A DNA stretch of 64,000 bases from Linanthus parryae. Taxonomy: Eukaryota; Streptophyta; Magnoliopsida; Ericales; Polemoniaceae. Location of the stretch: assembly GCA_023055425.1 (NCBI GenBank), contig JALGPY010000002.1, positions 142,101,927 through 142,165,926 on the forward strand. Reading direction: 5' to 3'. A model generated the notes under the pieces. It was given only the letters and a program-made list of their open reading frames with translations, was not told the origin of the DNA and made no database searches. Made by a program: the position numbers and the translations under genes. Shown piece by piece: positions 22,501 through 33,640 of this stretch; within the stretch, counting starts at the first letter, position 1; each line of letters begins with the position of its first letter.

Positions 22501-23512
22501 CAACCTTTGCTCCATTCCTAACGCGCAGACCTACCTCCCCTTTAGCCAATCTTCTACTTCTCTTTAGATCCTCCATATTTCGACAAATACTAGATCCACA
22601 TCCAGTATCCAATACCCATGATGTAGAGAAAGTTAAATTGACATGTACAACAAAAATACCTGGTGGTGGTGGAATCACTATTCCAAGCCTCTTGTCCTCC
22701 AGATATTTTGGGCAGTTCCTCCTCCAGTGTCCAGGCTGACTGCAGTAGTGACATTCACCTTTAGTCACACCTTTGGCAATTCCACCAACAGGCTTAAGGG
22801 CAGGTTCCTTGGACTTGGCAACTTACTTGCCTTTGCCCTTGGAGGAAGAGGCAAACCTTTTGCCCTTTCCTTTCTGTACCATCATTATGGCCTTGCCCTT
22901 ACCCTTGTTGATACTCTGTTCAGCCGTCCTCAACATGTTGAGTAAATCTGGCAGTGGTTTAACGATCTCGTTCATGTTATAGTTCATAATGAACTGTCCA
23001 TAACTCTCGGGCAACGATTGCAACACAAGATCGGTTGCCAACTCTTGGCCGACTGGGAACCCCAGTCGGGCGAGATTCTCCAAGTACCCGATCATTCGGA
23101 GTACATGGGGTCCCACCGGGTTCCCTTCTGCCAGATGACACTTGAACAGTGCCTTAGAGACCTCATGCCTTTCTACCCTCGCCTGCTCTTGGAAGAGCTG
23201 CTTTAGATGTTCGATCATATCGACATCATTCATGTTTTCGTGTTGCTTCTGAAGCTCAGAAGTCATGGTGCAAAGCATAAGGCAGGCCGCAACATTAGCG
23301 TCATCAACACGCTTTTGATACGCCTTTAGGGCAGCAAGTGTTTGGTTCTATGGGCCTTCTGGAACATGCTCCTCTATTGCGTACAGTTTCTTCTCTTGCT
23401 TGAGAAAAATTCTCAAGTTTCTGTACCAATCAAGAAAGTTGGTTCCAGAGAGCTTGTCCTTCTCAAGGACAGATTGTAGGGAATGTTGTGAACTCGATGA
23501 GTTGTTTGCCAT
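19562..23512 (-). pseudogene. gag-pol polyprotein of young copia, four nonsense codons
   Basis: Start at 23512 (MANNSSSSQHS), end TAG at 19562-19564, all in one frame. Order: gag (LDWYRNLRIFLKQEKK); zinc knuckle CHYCSQPGHWRRNC; protease WVLDTGCGSS; integrase HCRLGHIN ... CEACLLGK, HTDVCGPF, RSDRGGEY, WNGVSERRNRT; RT with YVDDILLIGN; RNase H with STTEAEYIAANGAA and FCDNTGAIAQ. Stops: TAG 23348, TAA 22823, TGA 20285, TGA 19862. The last replaces a conserved Trp (EAV-stop-IRKF), one G-to-A change from TGG. The integrase triad and RT active site look intact, so the family was active recently although this copy cannot make the full polyprotein. Confidence 0.95.
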
Positions 23513-25182
23513 TTGGAATTCTACAAAAAGGAAAATACGCAAGTTTTAGTATTTGTGATTTTTTTTGACTATATTCAATAATGGATAGTTTATCAAATAT
23601 AGCTCCCAGTATTTTTCTACGGATTAATAACCCTCAAGATATTAATGCGGAAAATATCCTTATATTTTCTAGTGGGCCAGGATCCATCTTTCATCTCCTT
23701 ATGAGCTTGCTTTGGAAAGACACCCATAATTTGACTACTTTAGGTAGGAACAATTCCAATTGCATCCCATATGCAACTCTTGGTTCAATTGGGCAAATAA
23801 CTCCTTATTTATCCATCCATATGGATAATCCCAATTGATTGCCTCTAGGTTTCTTAATCAAATTAATAGCCTAGTTGTGTTCAACCTCTTATCTAAACAA
23901 TTGCACATTGTTACGTGCCATCGCATTCCATCATGATGAACCAAGTCGCCATGCTTTGGCACGCACGAGCTTGGTAAATAATGATGATAATGAGTGTTTA
24001 AATAACGAGAAGGCAAGAACACAATATTTGAATTTTGAGGGATTTTAAAATTCAATTTTAATTGTTTTGTTGATCAATATCGACTAATCTATCTATTTGA
24101 GTTTGGGCACAACTCCAAATAATAGATCCGGGTTGTCTAATTATCTTATTATCCTAATTGCATGCATCATCCATACACCAACCACACAATAATGAGATAA
24201 TAAAATAAACAACCACAAAATAGAAATTAAACATGATGTGGATATGGCCTTTTCTAGACTAAGATAATTCCAAGCCAATGGAATTATCTATGAACCCTAA
24301 AACAAACACATCTCCATGCGTCTTGATCTTTTAGTCCATCCTTCGTAGTCATGTGGAATACTCCATGCTCCATGCTCCATCTTTCATGGCTTCTTTGGCT
24401 TTGGACTTCTTTTCTTCAATCTTGGCTAACAATCTACTTTGTCTAGCACTAGCTAACTTCTATACTAAATAAAATAAATCTCACAAGTTGAGAAAAAAAA
24501 TGGCACGCAGGCCATAAAACCCTAATTAATTATTACAATTAATTGATCAGCTCGCAGGCCGTAAAACCAAACCACAAAATTAAACATCCACATCAAACCA
24601 CATCCTAAGGCCATATCCAATCACCATGCGATTTGCACATAAACAGTTAAAATCCAATTTTAACGCTCTTGGTCAATTTTAATTGATTTTAGGATTTCTA
24701 GGGTTAAAACGGTCCATGGGCCCAACAATCAAATTGCCCGGTCCCAATAAGGTGAACCACAAGGCCCTAGGGCCGGCCCGGCCGAAAACCCACAAGCCTA
24801 GGCCGCGGCTTAGGCCCGCCCGGCCCCTACGGCGGCCAAGCTTGGGCGGCAAGCAAGGGGGGGCGGTCCCTAGGGGGGACGAACCTCCTTGAGGGAGTTG
24901 TTTCCAAAACAACTCCCTTGCTTGGTGCCCAAGTTTGGTTGTTTCCTTGTTTTGGGAGAACTCCTTCTTCCCCAAGGATGCCCAAATCCTAGATCTAAGA
25001 TCCTAAAATTTCTCAAACTCACCAATTCATGCATCCAATGCAAAAATTGGATCTTGTTATGATTATTTTTTGACAAATTGCATCTCATGCTTGATTTGTC
25101 TTGTTTTACGCGATAAACAATCAAATTAAGGTGTAAAACAACTAAAACGTAACACATAAACCACGTGTATGCTCTACGACCT
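23513..25182 (-). other. Long untranslated leader of young copia
   Basis: 1.67 kb between primer site and gag with no credible reading frame. It includes a GC-rich stretch at 24740-24900 (ggccggcccggcc) and repeats of gcaggccataaaaccc / gcaggccgtaaaacc near 24510-24570. It could hold packaging signals; nothing specific is recognised. Confidence 0.6.
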
Positions 25183-25197
25183 GTGGCTCTGATACCA
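25183..25197 (-). other. Primer binding site of young copia
   Basis: Minus strand TGGTATCAGAGCCAC, complementary to initiator tRNA-Met, one base inside the 5' LTR. Confidence 0.95.
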
Positions 25198-25198
25198 C

Positions 25199-26623
25199 TG
25201 TAGGGTTTTGATTCATGGATGCGCAACAGAAGCATAAACAATCATAAAACCATGCAAAACCCTCCAAGGATCACAAGTCAAGAGACATAACGATGGTAAG
25301 GGTTAGAAATCAATAACACACCTTAGGGTTCTCCTTTGATGACTTCAAACGCGAATTGTGTCACGTTCTCTATGGTTGTTCCACGCCTAGAGTTAATCCT
25401 AGATCTCCCAAGTCCTGCTAGCCCGGAAGAGGAAGAGGAAGAAGAATCACGCAAAACGAGACCCAAAAGGAGGGCTCGGCCTCCTTGTGGCCGACGGGGA
25501 CGGGGCGGCGGCAAGGGGGCGGTCGGCTCCCTTGTTGCTTGCTCTCTCTCCTTTTGTTCTCTCCCACTCTTTGTTATGTTAAATAATGAGCATAAGTTAT
25601 GTGGGAAGGAAGGAAGGAAGGTCCTTTATATAGTCCAACAACTCCTTGCCAACTACCTAAAGGACTTATTCTAGTCCTACTAGAATTCAATTTAGTCCCT
25701 TCCTTGCAAATTAGTCCCTACTAAGTTTGCAAGGTTTTGCAAAGTGATCCTTCTAATTAATTAATCCAATTAATTAATTCCCAAATCTAGTCCAACTCTA
25801 TGTAGCGTGTGACCCCATAGGTTCTATCTAGTTGGTAGCAACTATTTGCTAATATGGAGCGGTCTCTAGCAAAACATCCATTCTAGCCAACTAATAGAAT
25901 AGTCATCTTGACAACCTTTGTACAAGTAATTGTCCTATCCCCTTGTCTCTATATCCGGATTGGACACGAGACATACAAGTCATACTCGTATATCCAATCC
26001 ATAGTTTCTCGATCCATGGGAATAGCCTTATTCGTGCAAATAACATCAATATCCCATATTGATTTATTTGAGTCTGGCCAGACATTCTATAAGCACTATC
26101 CCTCGAGTGGCCTAGGATATTTGCTCCCGTTATGTGGGAGGGACAAATTCTATCTACGTCCACTACGATCTCTAAGCTTGCTTCTTATTGTATCCAGTAC
26201 ACGCCTTTATAACTACCCAGTTACGGTGTAGCGTTTAACGCTACCAAGATCACAATAATCCACAACTAGAATATCTAGTGACTTTAAGTCTAAGGATGAC
26301 AATACCATTGCACCGCGAGAAGTGCTTGTGACTCAACATAACGTGTATGTAGCCTTCTCGGAGATGGGTCAATCCAGTGCAACATTCCCTAATGCACACC
26401 TATGTGTTGGATCATGATATCTCCATATCAATCCAACCCCATACTAGTCTATAGATGATTGTCCCATTTAATCATTATACTTGACTAGGGATATTTAAGA
26501 TAAACAACACAATTGTAAATCTAAGGACTTCATTACATTAAATATCCAATAAATAATAAATGAATTTCTAGCCACAAATAATTCATACTAAACTAGATTG
26601 CCTCTAGGGCATCTATTCCAACA
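25199..26623 (-). repeat. 5' LTR of young copia
   Basis: 1425 bp, nearly identical to 18119-19547. Differences noted include one gaag unit and point changes such as cgg/cag near the start. Confidence 0.95.
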
Positions 26624-27775
26624 GTGCCTTGAGCTGCTGACAGTTTTTACAGAACTAAGTTGATTCTTTCTTGCAGGTTGTGATTCTTATTATTATGATC
26701 ATTCATTGACTTCTAAGAGTTTTAAACTTGTTCTCATGATTTATATGTTTCAGAAGTTAAACAGATTACTGTTCTAATTTTTTAACCAGCTTTATCAGAA
26801 ACTGGATAACCAAACAGTCATAGCACTGTTATCTTTTTGGATTTTGTTGTTGCTGTATTTCAATGCTGTTGCAGGGCTGTTAAACGTGCAAGATCAATCT
26901 CAACAAACTCCAAGGGATATCCACTTAGAGCTGTTTGAATTTCAATTGAAACAGAAGGAGGATTTGTAGGAGCTGAGATACTTAAATCTCTCAATCAGTT
27001 GCAGCTGTGGATAAAAGAGGCTGGTTTGATTTTTGAAGGTAGAGAGGCTTGCAGAATACTCAGAAAGGTGTGACAAATTCGTGGGAGATCATTCATTCAA
27101 ACACACAAGGATTCAAGCTTCAATCCAGATTCCTGAAGATTAAATCAATCCAGTTTCCAGAAGAGCACATCCAGGCATCAATAGCTTATCTCTTCTACTG
27201 TGTTCTTCACTTGTTTTGTAATCTGTGTATCTTTTAATTATCTTAAACCTCACTTAACCTAGTGGTTGGTAGTTCAAGTGAAAAACAAGAGGTTCTTGTT
27301 AGCTCCATAGTTAGTAGCTGGAACTAGATAGGTTTGGAACCACAAGCTGTATAGGTGTAAGAGAAATCACTTAGGCTTGAAGATCTAGGGTTGTTTATGT
27401 GTGAGTAATAAGAAGTGTTTGCCCAATCCTGGTGGGATTAGATCCCTCAGGTAGAGATTAGGTCCATTGGGACTGAACTCTGTAAATTGCCTTGTGTTAT
27501 TTACTTTACAGTTTGATTATTATCTGCAGCATACAACTCAAATCAAACTAGGGTTCATAAGCTGTTTAGAATTGATAATAGTTCAAGGCCTTGAAGCTTT
27601 CTATTTTGCCTTTGAAAGTTTCAGACAGTTTTCTAAAATCTCAAGGCCTTGAGATTTGAGTTTCACACAAAGCTAATCTGTTAAGTTTTGAGTTTTGTAA
27701 AAAGTTTCCATACTCTATTCAACCCCCCTTCTAGAGTATTTAGGTCCTGTATTTATTCTACATTACACACTTTCA
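26624..27775 (+). repeat. 3' LTR of Sirevirus, right piece
   Basis: Begins with the duplicated gtgcc (26624-26628), continues ttgagctgctgacag as in 8273 onward, and ends tttca at 27775. Together the pieces make about 1.5 kb, the same as the 5' LTR. Confidence 0.93.
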
Positions 27776-27780
27776 CTGTT

Positions 27781-28365
27781 TTCTGTTGATCAATCAGGGA
27801 TGGGGAGCCATCCAGTGAAACTTCTGTTTCGTAGAGATTTACTCCTCCACACACCTCTTCCTGACTTGAAATTTTGTTAGCTCATAAGCTTTCGATCCCC
27901 ATGGCCTAAGGTGACCTAATATAGGTTGCCTTTTGGTCCACATGTCGTAGGGTGTAGTGGCTACAAATTATGTGGACTTATGGTTGAGTATGACGATATC
28001 CGTTTAGCAAAGTGTCTCCTCCAAATAGGGAACATATGTTTTGCAGGCGCTGTCATACTTCAAACTTTATTCACACTATCCTATTCCGCCTTTCCGCTTA
28101 CAGCATCCTGCTGCGGAGTGTGGGAATAGCCAACTGTCTTACATTTCTTCTCTCATCACACAACTCTTGATTAGGTAGATACTCGCAGTCTCTTTCTGGC
28201 CGAAGACATATCCTCTTGTCCAGACGATTTTCTACCTTTTGTAAAGACCTGTATGAAGCGCTCTGGTACCTCAGACTTATGTGGCCTATAGCACACATAG
28301 TTGAGACGCGGACAATCATCTACAAATGTGACGGAACAGTAAGCACCATGTCTTAGCTCTAACAT
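27781..28365 (-). pseudogene. Integrase-core remnant of level-2 copia
   Basis: A minus-strand frame from 28365 reads GAYCSVTFVDDCPRLNYV and PHKSEVPERFIQVF, the copia integrase core ('YFVTFVDDFSRKLWVY ... KSEVFERFK'). The downstream part is out of frame. The segment joins the linker at 7924 once the Sirevirus and its TSD are removed. Confidence 0.65.
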
Positions 28366-31184
28366 TTAATGGATCATAATAACAGAATGAACAAGATAAA
28401 AAGACTCAGTAGTCCTTAATGCTCTACTGAATGGTTAGCGTTTTGCGTTTCGTGTCTGGCAAAAACCACACATAGGTAAGGGTACCTGGGGAACAATCTA
28501 AGCAGACCTACCCTAGCTAGCCTAAACATCCTTTCCTACCATAGTGTCTTAATCTAGCGCGCCAAATATCATAATCTTAGTTCTACTCTTAATTTGACAT
28601 TCAAGGATTCTTTGGCGTCTCCTGTGCTAGAATTTAAGAACGCAAACACCAAACTTAACCATATCCAAAGTTAAAAATGGTGGCCAAATACATATTTGGT
28701 GGCTACTCCCTCAAAGATAATCCTATGGATCCTTGGACGAGAAGTTATTCCATGTCCGGCCGTTTCTCTAGTCTTAGGGAAAACCCTTTGCCCTTTTATG
28801 CGTTTTCCAGTCTTGGGCTATTGGTCTTATACCAATACTGCCCCTAAATCCCCTTATCCTTGCCCCAAATGTTTCCTTACGGTCCTAATACCGGGATAGG
28901 GACTACATCTGCCGATCATACTTCATTCACAGCCTTTAGCAATCATTTATCGCTTAGACATCCGAAGTATGTTGGACTAGTATTCTTAGCAAACACATGG
29001 TTGCTTAGATCCTAGTACCGAGTGATGTTCGGTCTTATCCAAACATCTTGACACTTACAAAGTGTGTCATATAATGTTTCACGAAACGTGGCAGAGATTG
29101 CAACAAATTGCAAATCGGATATCATGCACCTGATAGCCTTTAACTTTCTGATCATAAATGGCATAAACCTCAGACGTTACAGTCGATGCTCAATATTATG
29201 ACATGACCCATAACTCATTGTTAAGGCATGATTATTATGAGTCACTACTCACAATTTATGTACGCAAACGGCTAATATGGATCCAAGATTCATCTTTGGC
29301 CAATTCCTACAATTTTAAAAGTGGTCTTGAACTTGCTGATGAGGTCATTTCCCCCATCTTTTCATAGCATGCTCTATGACATTATCTTGACTTCTCCTCC
29401 CTCTATTGGTGAGCCTTAAGAAAATGTCTATGTGCTGCTGTGACAACTTATTCATCACAGGTTCGACCATGTTTGTAGGTGGCTGACAACCTATGTCCAA
29501 CGGATGGTTACATAGTACGACGACTCGTCATGTCGTTTTTGTCACCATTTAGCCCTTACAGTTTCGATTTAGACACAATTGATTGAGACATTGTCGAAGT
29601 TAATCACTAGCATTTACTTAGCTAACATTTAGGCACTCGTTTAAAATTTAATAGTGTCTCATAAGGACTCCACCAAAACCTAGTAGCAATTCTAGGAATC
29701 AAATATCGTCACTTATGATTCCCTTTTAGTTTTAATAATGTTTTATAATGTGAGCTATTTTGTTTTAGTTATTTAGCATGCGAGGTTATACAATTATATC
29801 CAATCACACGCAGTTTATAACATAAAACAAACACAAGCATAAATAAATATGCAATGGATGTAGCCCCTAAGGTGCACTACCACTATTGTGAATACTTATT
29901 GAGTAGGTCTTGAACTTCATCTCGTGCCATCTCACCTATCTTGAGGAGTCCAAGATTGAGGCTCCTTAGACCATCTATTTGCTCCTTGCACCTTGCGCCA
30001 TAGCTTTTGGTTTGGTCACCACTCTTGAAGCTCTATATTCAATCTCTACTAACTATCTTATTTCTAGTAAGAAGTAACCTCATAGAGGCGATTGGATGAG
30101 AAGAGAAGATAACAGAGTGTATAGAGAGGAACGACACGTAGGCCGTATTTTGATTACATATTCAAAAACAAATCCAAAACCAAATATAAAGCATCTATGC
30201 CATATCCATGCACCAAACACATCCATTCATCCCACCACAACATGTATAATAATAAAATAAACATACTGAAATTTTCTGGAAATTTCCAGAATTAAACTCT
30301 AATTACTAGAAGTTAATAAGCAATAATCTAATCACCCTAAATGGTCAAAAAAGCTCCAAACCACCTAGGGTATCACCATATATGGTATACCGTAGGTAAT
30401 AATGACCTAAGTCTCTAGATTTTTTTTTTGCTCAAAACAGTGTGTTTAAGGTCGTCAAACTGCCTCGGGAGGTGTGCTAAACACTAATTAATTAATATGG
30501 AAATTACTAAAATTTTTCGTCGCTCCAAAAATTATGGAAAAGTATCCAAAAAATAGGAAATTCAAATTGGAGTACCTAGAAAAAAACCGGACGAAAAACG
30601 ACAGCGGGAGGAGGCTGCACGCGCTCACGCGATATCGTCGACCACATGCCATGTTAGCACGCCACCATGGCGGCCACATCAGCTCCATGCTGGCGTCATC
30701 TGCCAGGTCACCCTGCCATGTCACCCAACACGTTGCTTGCCACGTCAGTCTCTTGATAACGTGGCCCCTCCACGTCATCCCTAACCACGTCAGCAGCCCC
30801 GCCAACCCTTTTGGCGCATGCGCAGCGTGTGGCCCACGCACCGCCTTCTTGTCCTCCGTTTCCGATGACATTTATATCGTTGGAATTGTCATTTTGTCGT
30901 GATCCCAATTATGTGTTCAAAATCCAATTTTAAAAATTTTGGAAAAACACGTTTTTCTAATCACATCTAACCATTCCAGATTAATACAGTCCCGAATTTT
31001 TAAAGGGGCATAACGTTTTCTACGTTTGTCCAAAAATTATAATTTTTATATTTCTAGAATCCTCGTGAAACGCTCTATCCAACCATAAAGGATTCGTCTA
31101 CTGATTATGAAATTTCAAAAACTCGATTTTCTACAGCAGGTCAGATTGCGGGCACATACAACGAGGCACGGAAAACAAGCTTAG
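28366..31184. other. 5' internal part of level-2 copia (gag and leader), no frame preserved
   Basis: By position this 2.8 kb should hold gag, protease and the leader. I see no intact motif. At 30640-30800 the sequence becomes GC-richer and carries many ACGT-core words (tgccacgtcag, ctccacgtcat, aaccacgtcag, gataacgtgg). Confidence 0.45.
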
Positions 31185-31197
31185 GGCTCTGATACCG
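31185..31197 (-). other. Primer binding site of level-2 copia
   Basis: Minus strand reads CGGTATCAGAGCC two bases inside the 5' LTR. This is the tRNA-iMet complement TGGTATCAGAGCC with its first base changed. Confidence 0.8.
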
Positions 31198-31198
31198 A

Positions 31199-31665
31199 TG
31201 AAGGAAGGACATAATATAACACATATAGATATACAACATGAATTAAAGCGGAAGATTCATGTGTACCTTTTCTTCCTAAGCTCCTAGCGCTGCGGATTGT
31301 GATCTTGTTGTTGCTTGCTTTCACGTGCTTGCTCCTTGATCTTGATCCCACAGGTCTAGTGCAAATCACGAGGAAGAACACCTTAATTCACCCCACGTAC
31401 CACCTTCTTGGATGTAGTTGGAGAGAAACTAGGGTTCTATACAACTTGAGAATGAATGTGGACAACAATTCTTTACTGTGTTTCTAACATTATAATATGT
31501 AGGAGGTTGCCTCCTTATACAGGCAAAACTTATGGGTTTATACACAAACCCCTAGGGTTTGAGCCTTTGCTACTAACCCTTTAATTGTGTGCCTTATTGC
31601 AGCAAACCCCATAAGGTTGTAATATTTGCATTGTGCACCCCACATGGGCGCACCAATTGCTAACA
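31199..31665 (-). repeat. 5' LTR of level-2 copia
   Basis: 467 bp matching 3401-3870 end to end. On the minus strand it starts TGTTAGCAATTGG and ends ATGTCCTTCCTTCA. Confidence 0.9.
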
Positions 31666-32044
31666 GTTTGATAATATCAAAACATGATAGATCACAACTA
31701 GAGTATCTAGTGACTTCGAGTCTAAGGATTACAACACCATTGTTACTACGAGAAGCACTTGTAACATTAACATAATTTATATGTAGTCTTCTCATGGTGG
31801 GTCAATCCAATATGCTATTATCCTAATACATACCCATGTGTCAGACTTGATATCTCCATATCAATCTAGTCTATAGTGATCGTCCTATTAATCAATATAA
31901 TGGATTAGGTATATTTAAGAATATAACATTTATATTATATGGATTTCGTTCAAGTTAACGTATCTCCATATTGATAACACAATGAATAGTAAGTCCATAT
32001 AAATGTCACAACAAATTGATTGCCTCTAGTGCACAATTCTAACA
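31666..32044 (-). mobile_element. Solo LTR, right piece (nest level 1)
   Basis: Continues the family LTR: cacaactagagtatctagtgac, tctaaggat, cttctc, gggtcaatcca and finally attgcctctagtgca ending tctaaca at 32044, followed by the TSD ctgcg. The same blocks end the LTRs at 19547 and 26623. Confidence 0.85.
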
Positions 32045-32261
32045 CTGCGACCTCTGGTCAATTCCTGATGCAGCAGCTTTGTTCTTTGTCATCCTTGCCT
32101 TCGGCTTGATCCTCTGTTTGGCCCGTTCCTTGCCTCTCTTCGTCGCCTAAATCCTCGCCAAGTTTTCTCAAGCATATTAAAGGCATTATCCCAACCAAAT
32201 AAATAAATTACATAAATAGGTAATTAATTATCAGATTTATATTTAATGGTAGAATCCAACA
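32045..32261 (-). mobile_element. Outermost copia 3' LTR, right piece (nest level 0)
   Basis: Begins with ctgcg (duplicate of 2380-2384) and then acctctgg, completing the dyad broken at 2384. I place the end at the ccaaca near 32256-32261, next to the expected internal region; this end is an estimate. With the left piece it makes roughly 550 bp, close to the 495-499 bp LTRs of the related element at 46-51 kb. Confidence 0.45.
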
Positions 32262-32699
32262 ACAATTAAAATAGAGGTTAGTGGAGCACAAAAGAATAAC
32301 ACGTGAGTTACATTCTCTCACTCGGTTCTCTAAACTGATTTAGTAAAATAAATAAAATTTAAATTTAAAACAGACTCGGTTGGATTCCACAATAAAGGAA
32401 CTTGACACATGATCACAATTTTAGAAAACAAGCTGATATACCCAAAATTTTAATACTATAATACTAGAACGAGCTTTAGCCATGAATGTGAATCATAGAT
32501 TATATGGCTATCTTGCCATATTTCGTTCCATGTATCACACCACTAATGGTCACCACCAACCTAGTTCATAATACCGTGAAGACCCCTTTAATTTTTCGTT
32601 ATTTGGCCAATTCCCCTTAAGCAATATCCAAATCTAATATGTGCAAACAAAAATAAAAACAGGAAAACAAAAGCAACTTAAACATATAAAATAGTGTCA
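32262..32699. other. Spacer between outermost LTR and pol remnant
   Basis: About 440 bp of AT-rich sequence where a polypurine tract and short 3' untranslated stretch would lie. No gene or clear tract recognised. Confidence 0.4.
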
Positions 32700-33640
32700 A
32701 TCACCATAACAAGTCATACAAGTCATGTATTTCCTAAAAGATCCATCCTAACAACATGTTCCTTATATGTATTTTGTGGCAATGCCTTCGCTAATGGATC
32801 ATCAACAATTAGAGTTGTACTCAAATTCTCAATCGACAATTGTTTCTTATGGATTTGTTCTTTAATAACCAGATATTTAAGATCCATATGCTTGGCTCCA
32901 CTGGAAAACTTTACATTCTTCGAAAGAAGACATATGCAGTGTTATCACAATATATCTTCAACGGCTTGGCAATCGAGTCAACAGTCCCAAGTCCCGAGAT
33001 AAAATTCTGTAACCATATAGCATAACTCGAGGCCTCAAAACATGCAACAAACTCAGCCTCCATCGTGAATAAAGTTCTGATTGTTTGTTTACACTCTTCT
33101 ACGAGATTTCTCCACCAGCAAGTAGGAACACAAAGCTCGAGGTGGACTTCCTACTGTCTAAGAAACGATCAATTTTTTTGTTTGAATAACCAATAACCTC
33201 TAATTGAACCAATCTTCTGTAAGTGAGCACGTAATCCTTCATTCCTTGAATATATCTCAAAATTTTCTTTGCTGCTTTCAATGTTTCGTAACCGGGTTAC
33301 TTTGATATCTTCCACGTATACCTACAGAAAAACTAACATTCGGTATAGTACAGGTATGTGCATACATCATACTACCAACAACTGGGGATTTCATTTTCTC
33401 TATTTCCAAGTTATTCCTTGGGCATTTACCTTCATTTAATTTTTCACAGTGGCTGAACAAGACTGCATATTGAATTTTTCCAGACTCTGTTGATATAGCC
33501 TTTCTAGGACAATCCTAGCAAACCACGAGACCGATCTCTAATGATCTCTATACCATTGACATAGGATGCCTCTCCCATAGTATGCAATGTAACGAAATGA
33601 AAAATCCTTAGATACCTATTTATCTTCAAGATCAACAGAG
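32700..33640 (-). pseudogene. RNase H and RT C-terminal remnant of the outermost copia
   Basis: Reading the minus strand from 33640 leftward gives a decayed but clear copia order: a stretch like MGEASYVNGIEI-RDRSRGLLGLSQKGYI, then VVGSMMYAHTC-IPNVSFSVGI-GRYQSNP (33278-33460), KAAKKILRYIQGMKDYVLTY and SRKSTSSFVFLLAGGEIS (33099-33281), then TMEAEFVACFEAS, IYCDNTA and a stop near 32720. These are the RT end and RNase H of Ty1/copia pol. The upstream gag, protease, integrase and most of RT are missing; the remnant ends at the T-rich tract at 33651. Confidence 0.8.

Larger units (their letters stand above)
18119..26623 (-). mobile_element. Young 8.5-kb copia in the Sirevirus 3' LTR (nest level 4)
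   Basis: Perfect TSD gtgcc at 18114-18118 and 26624-26628. LTRs of about 1.43 kb (18119-19547, 25199-26623) differ at roughly twenty sites by eye, about 1.4 percent. Minus orientation: primer site by the right LTR, polypurine tract by the left. A single gag-pol frame of 1317 codons has four in-frame stops and no frameshift that I can find. The level-1 solo LTR belongs to the same family. Confidence 0.96.
7925..27775 (+). mobile_element. Sirevirus-like copia retrotransposon (nest level 3)
   Basis: Flanked by perfect 5-bp TSDs ctgtt (7920-7924, 27776-27780). LTRs of about 1.5 kb: 5' at 7925-9418, 3' at 17765-27775 with an 8.5-kb copia inside. Order: primer site, gag, zinc knuckle, protease, integrase, RT, RNase H, then a further 1.8-kb ORF before the 3' LTR. 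Long LTRs, the gag start RPPLFCGDNFMHWK, the GGGGGAG tract after pol and the extra 3' ORF are traits of the Sirevirus/SIRE-Maximus lineage. LTRs differ by roughly 2 percent by eye, yet coding regions have about a dozen stops and shifts. Confidence 0.9.
3401..31665 (-). mobile_element. Decayed minus-strand copia (nest level 2)
   Basis: Bounded by LTRs 3401-3870 and 31199-31665, flanked by atttg (3396-3400) and gtttg (31666-31670), a 5-bp TSD with one mismatch. A tRNA-Met primer site lies inside the right LTR, so the element is on the minus strand. Its pol order survives as scraps: integrase at 27.8-28.4 kb, a linker at 7.75-7.92 kb, RT start at 7.04-7.25 kb, RT end and RNase H at 5.1-5.7 kb. 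It was interrupted by a gypsy-like fragment and by the Sirevirus at 7925-27775. Confidence 0.85.

Noticed and set aside
24679..25241. Proline/Arg-rich frames near 24.7-25.2 kb
   Set aside because: Fall in the untranslated leader of the young copia next to its primer site; low complexity, no family match.
30488..30902. Overlapping frames of 122-127 codons on both strands
   Set aside because: Open because of the GC-rich patch in the level-2 copia leader; no family resemblance.
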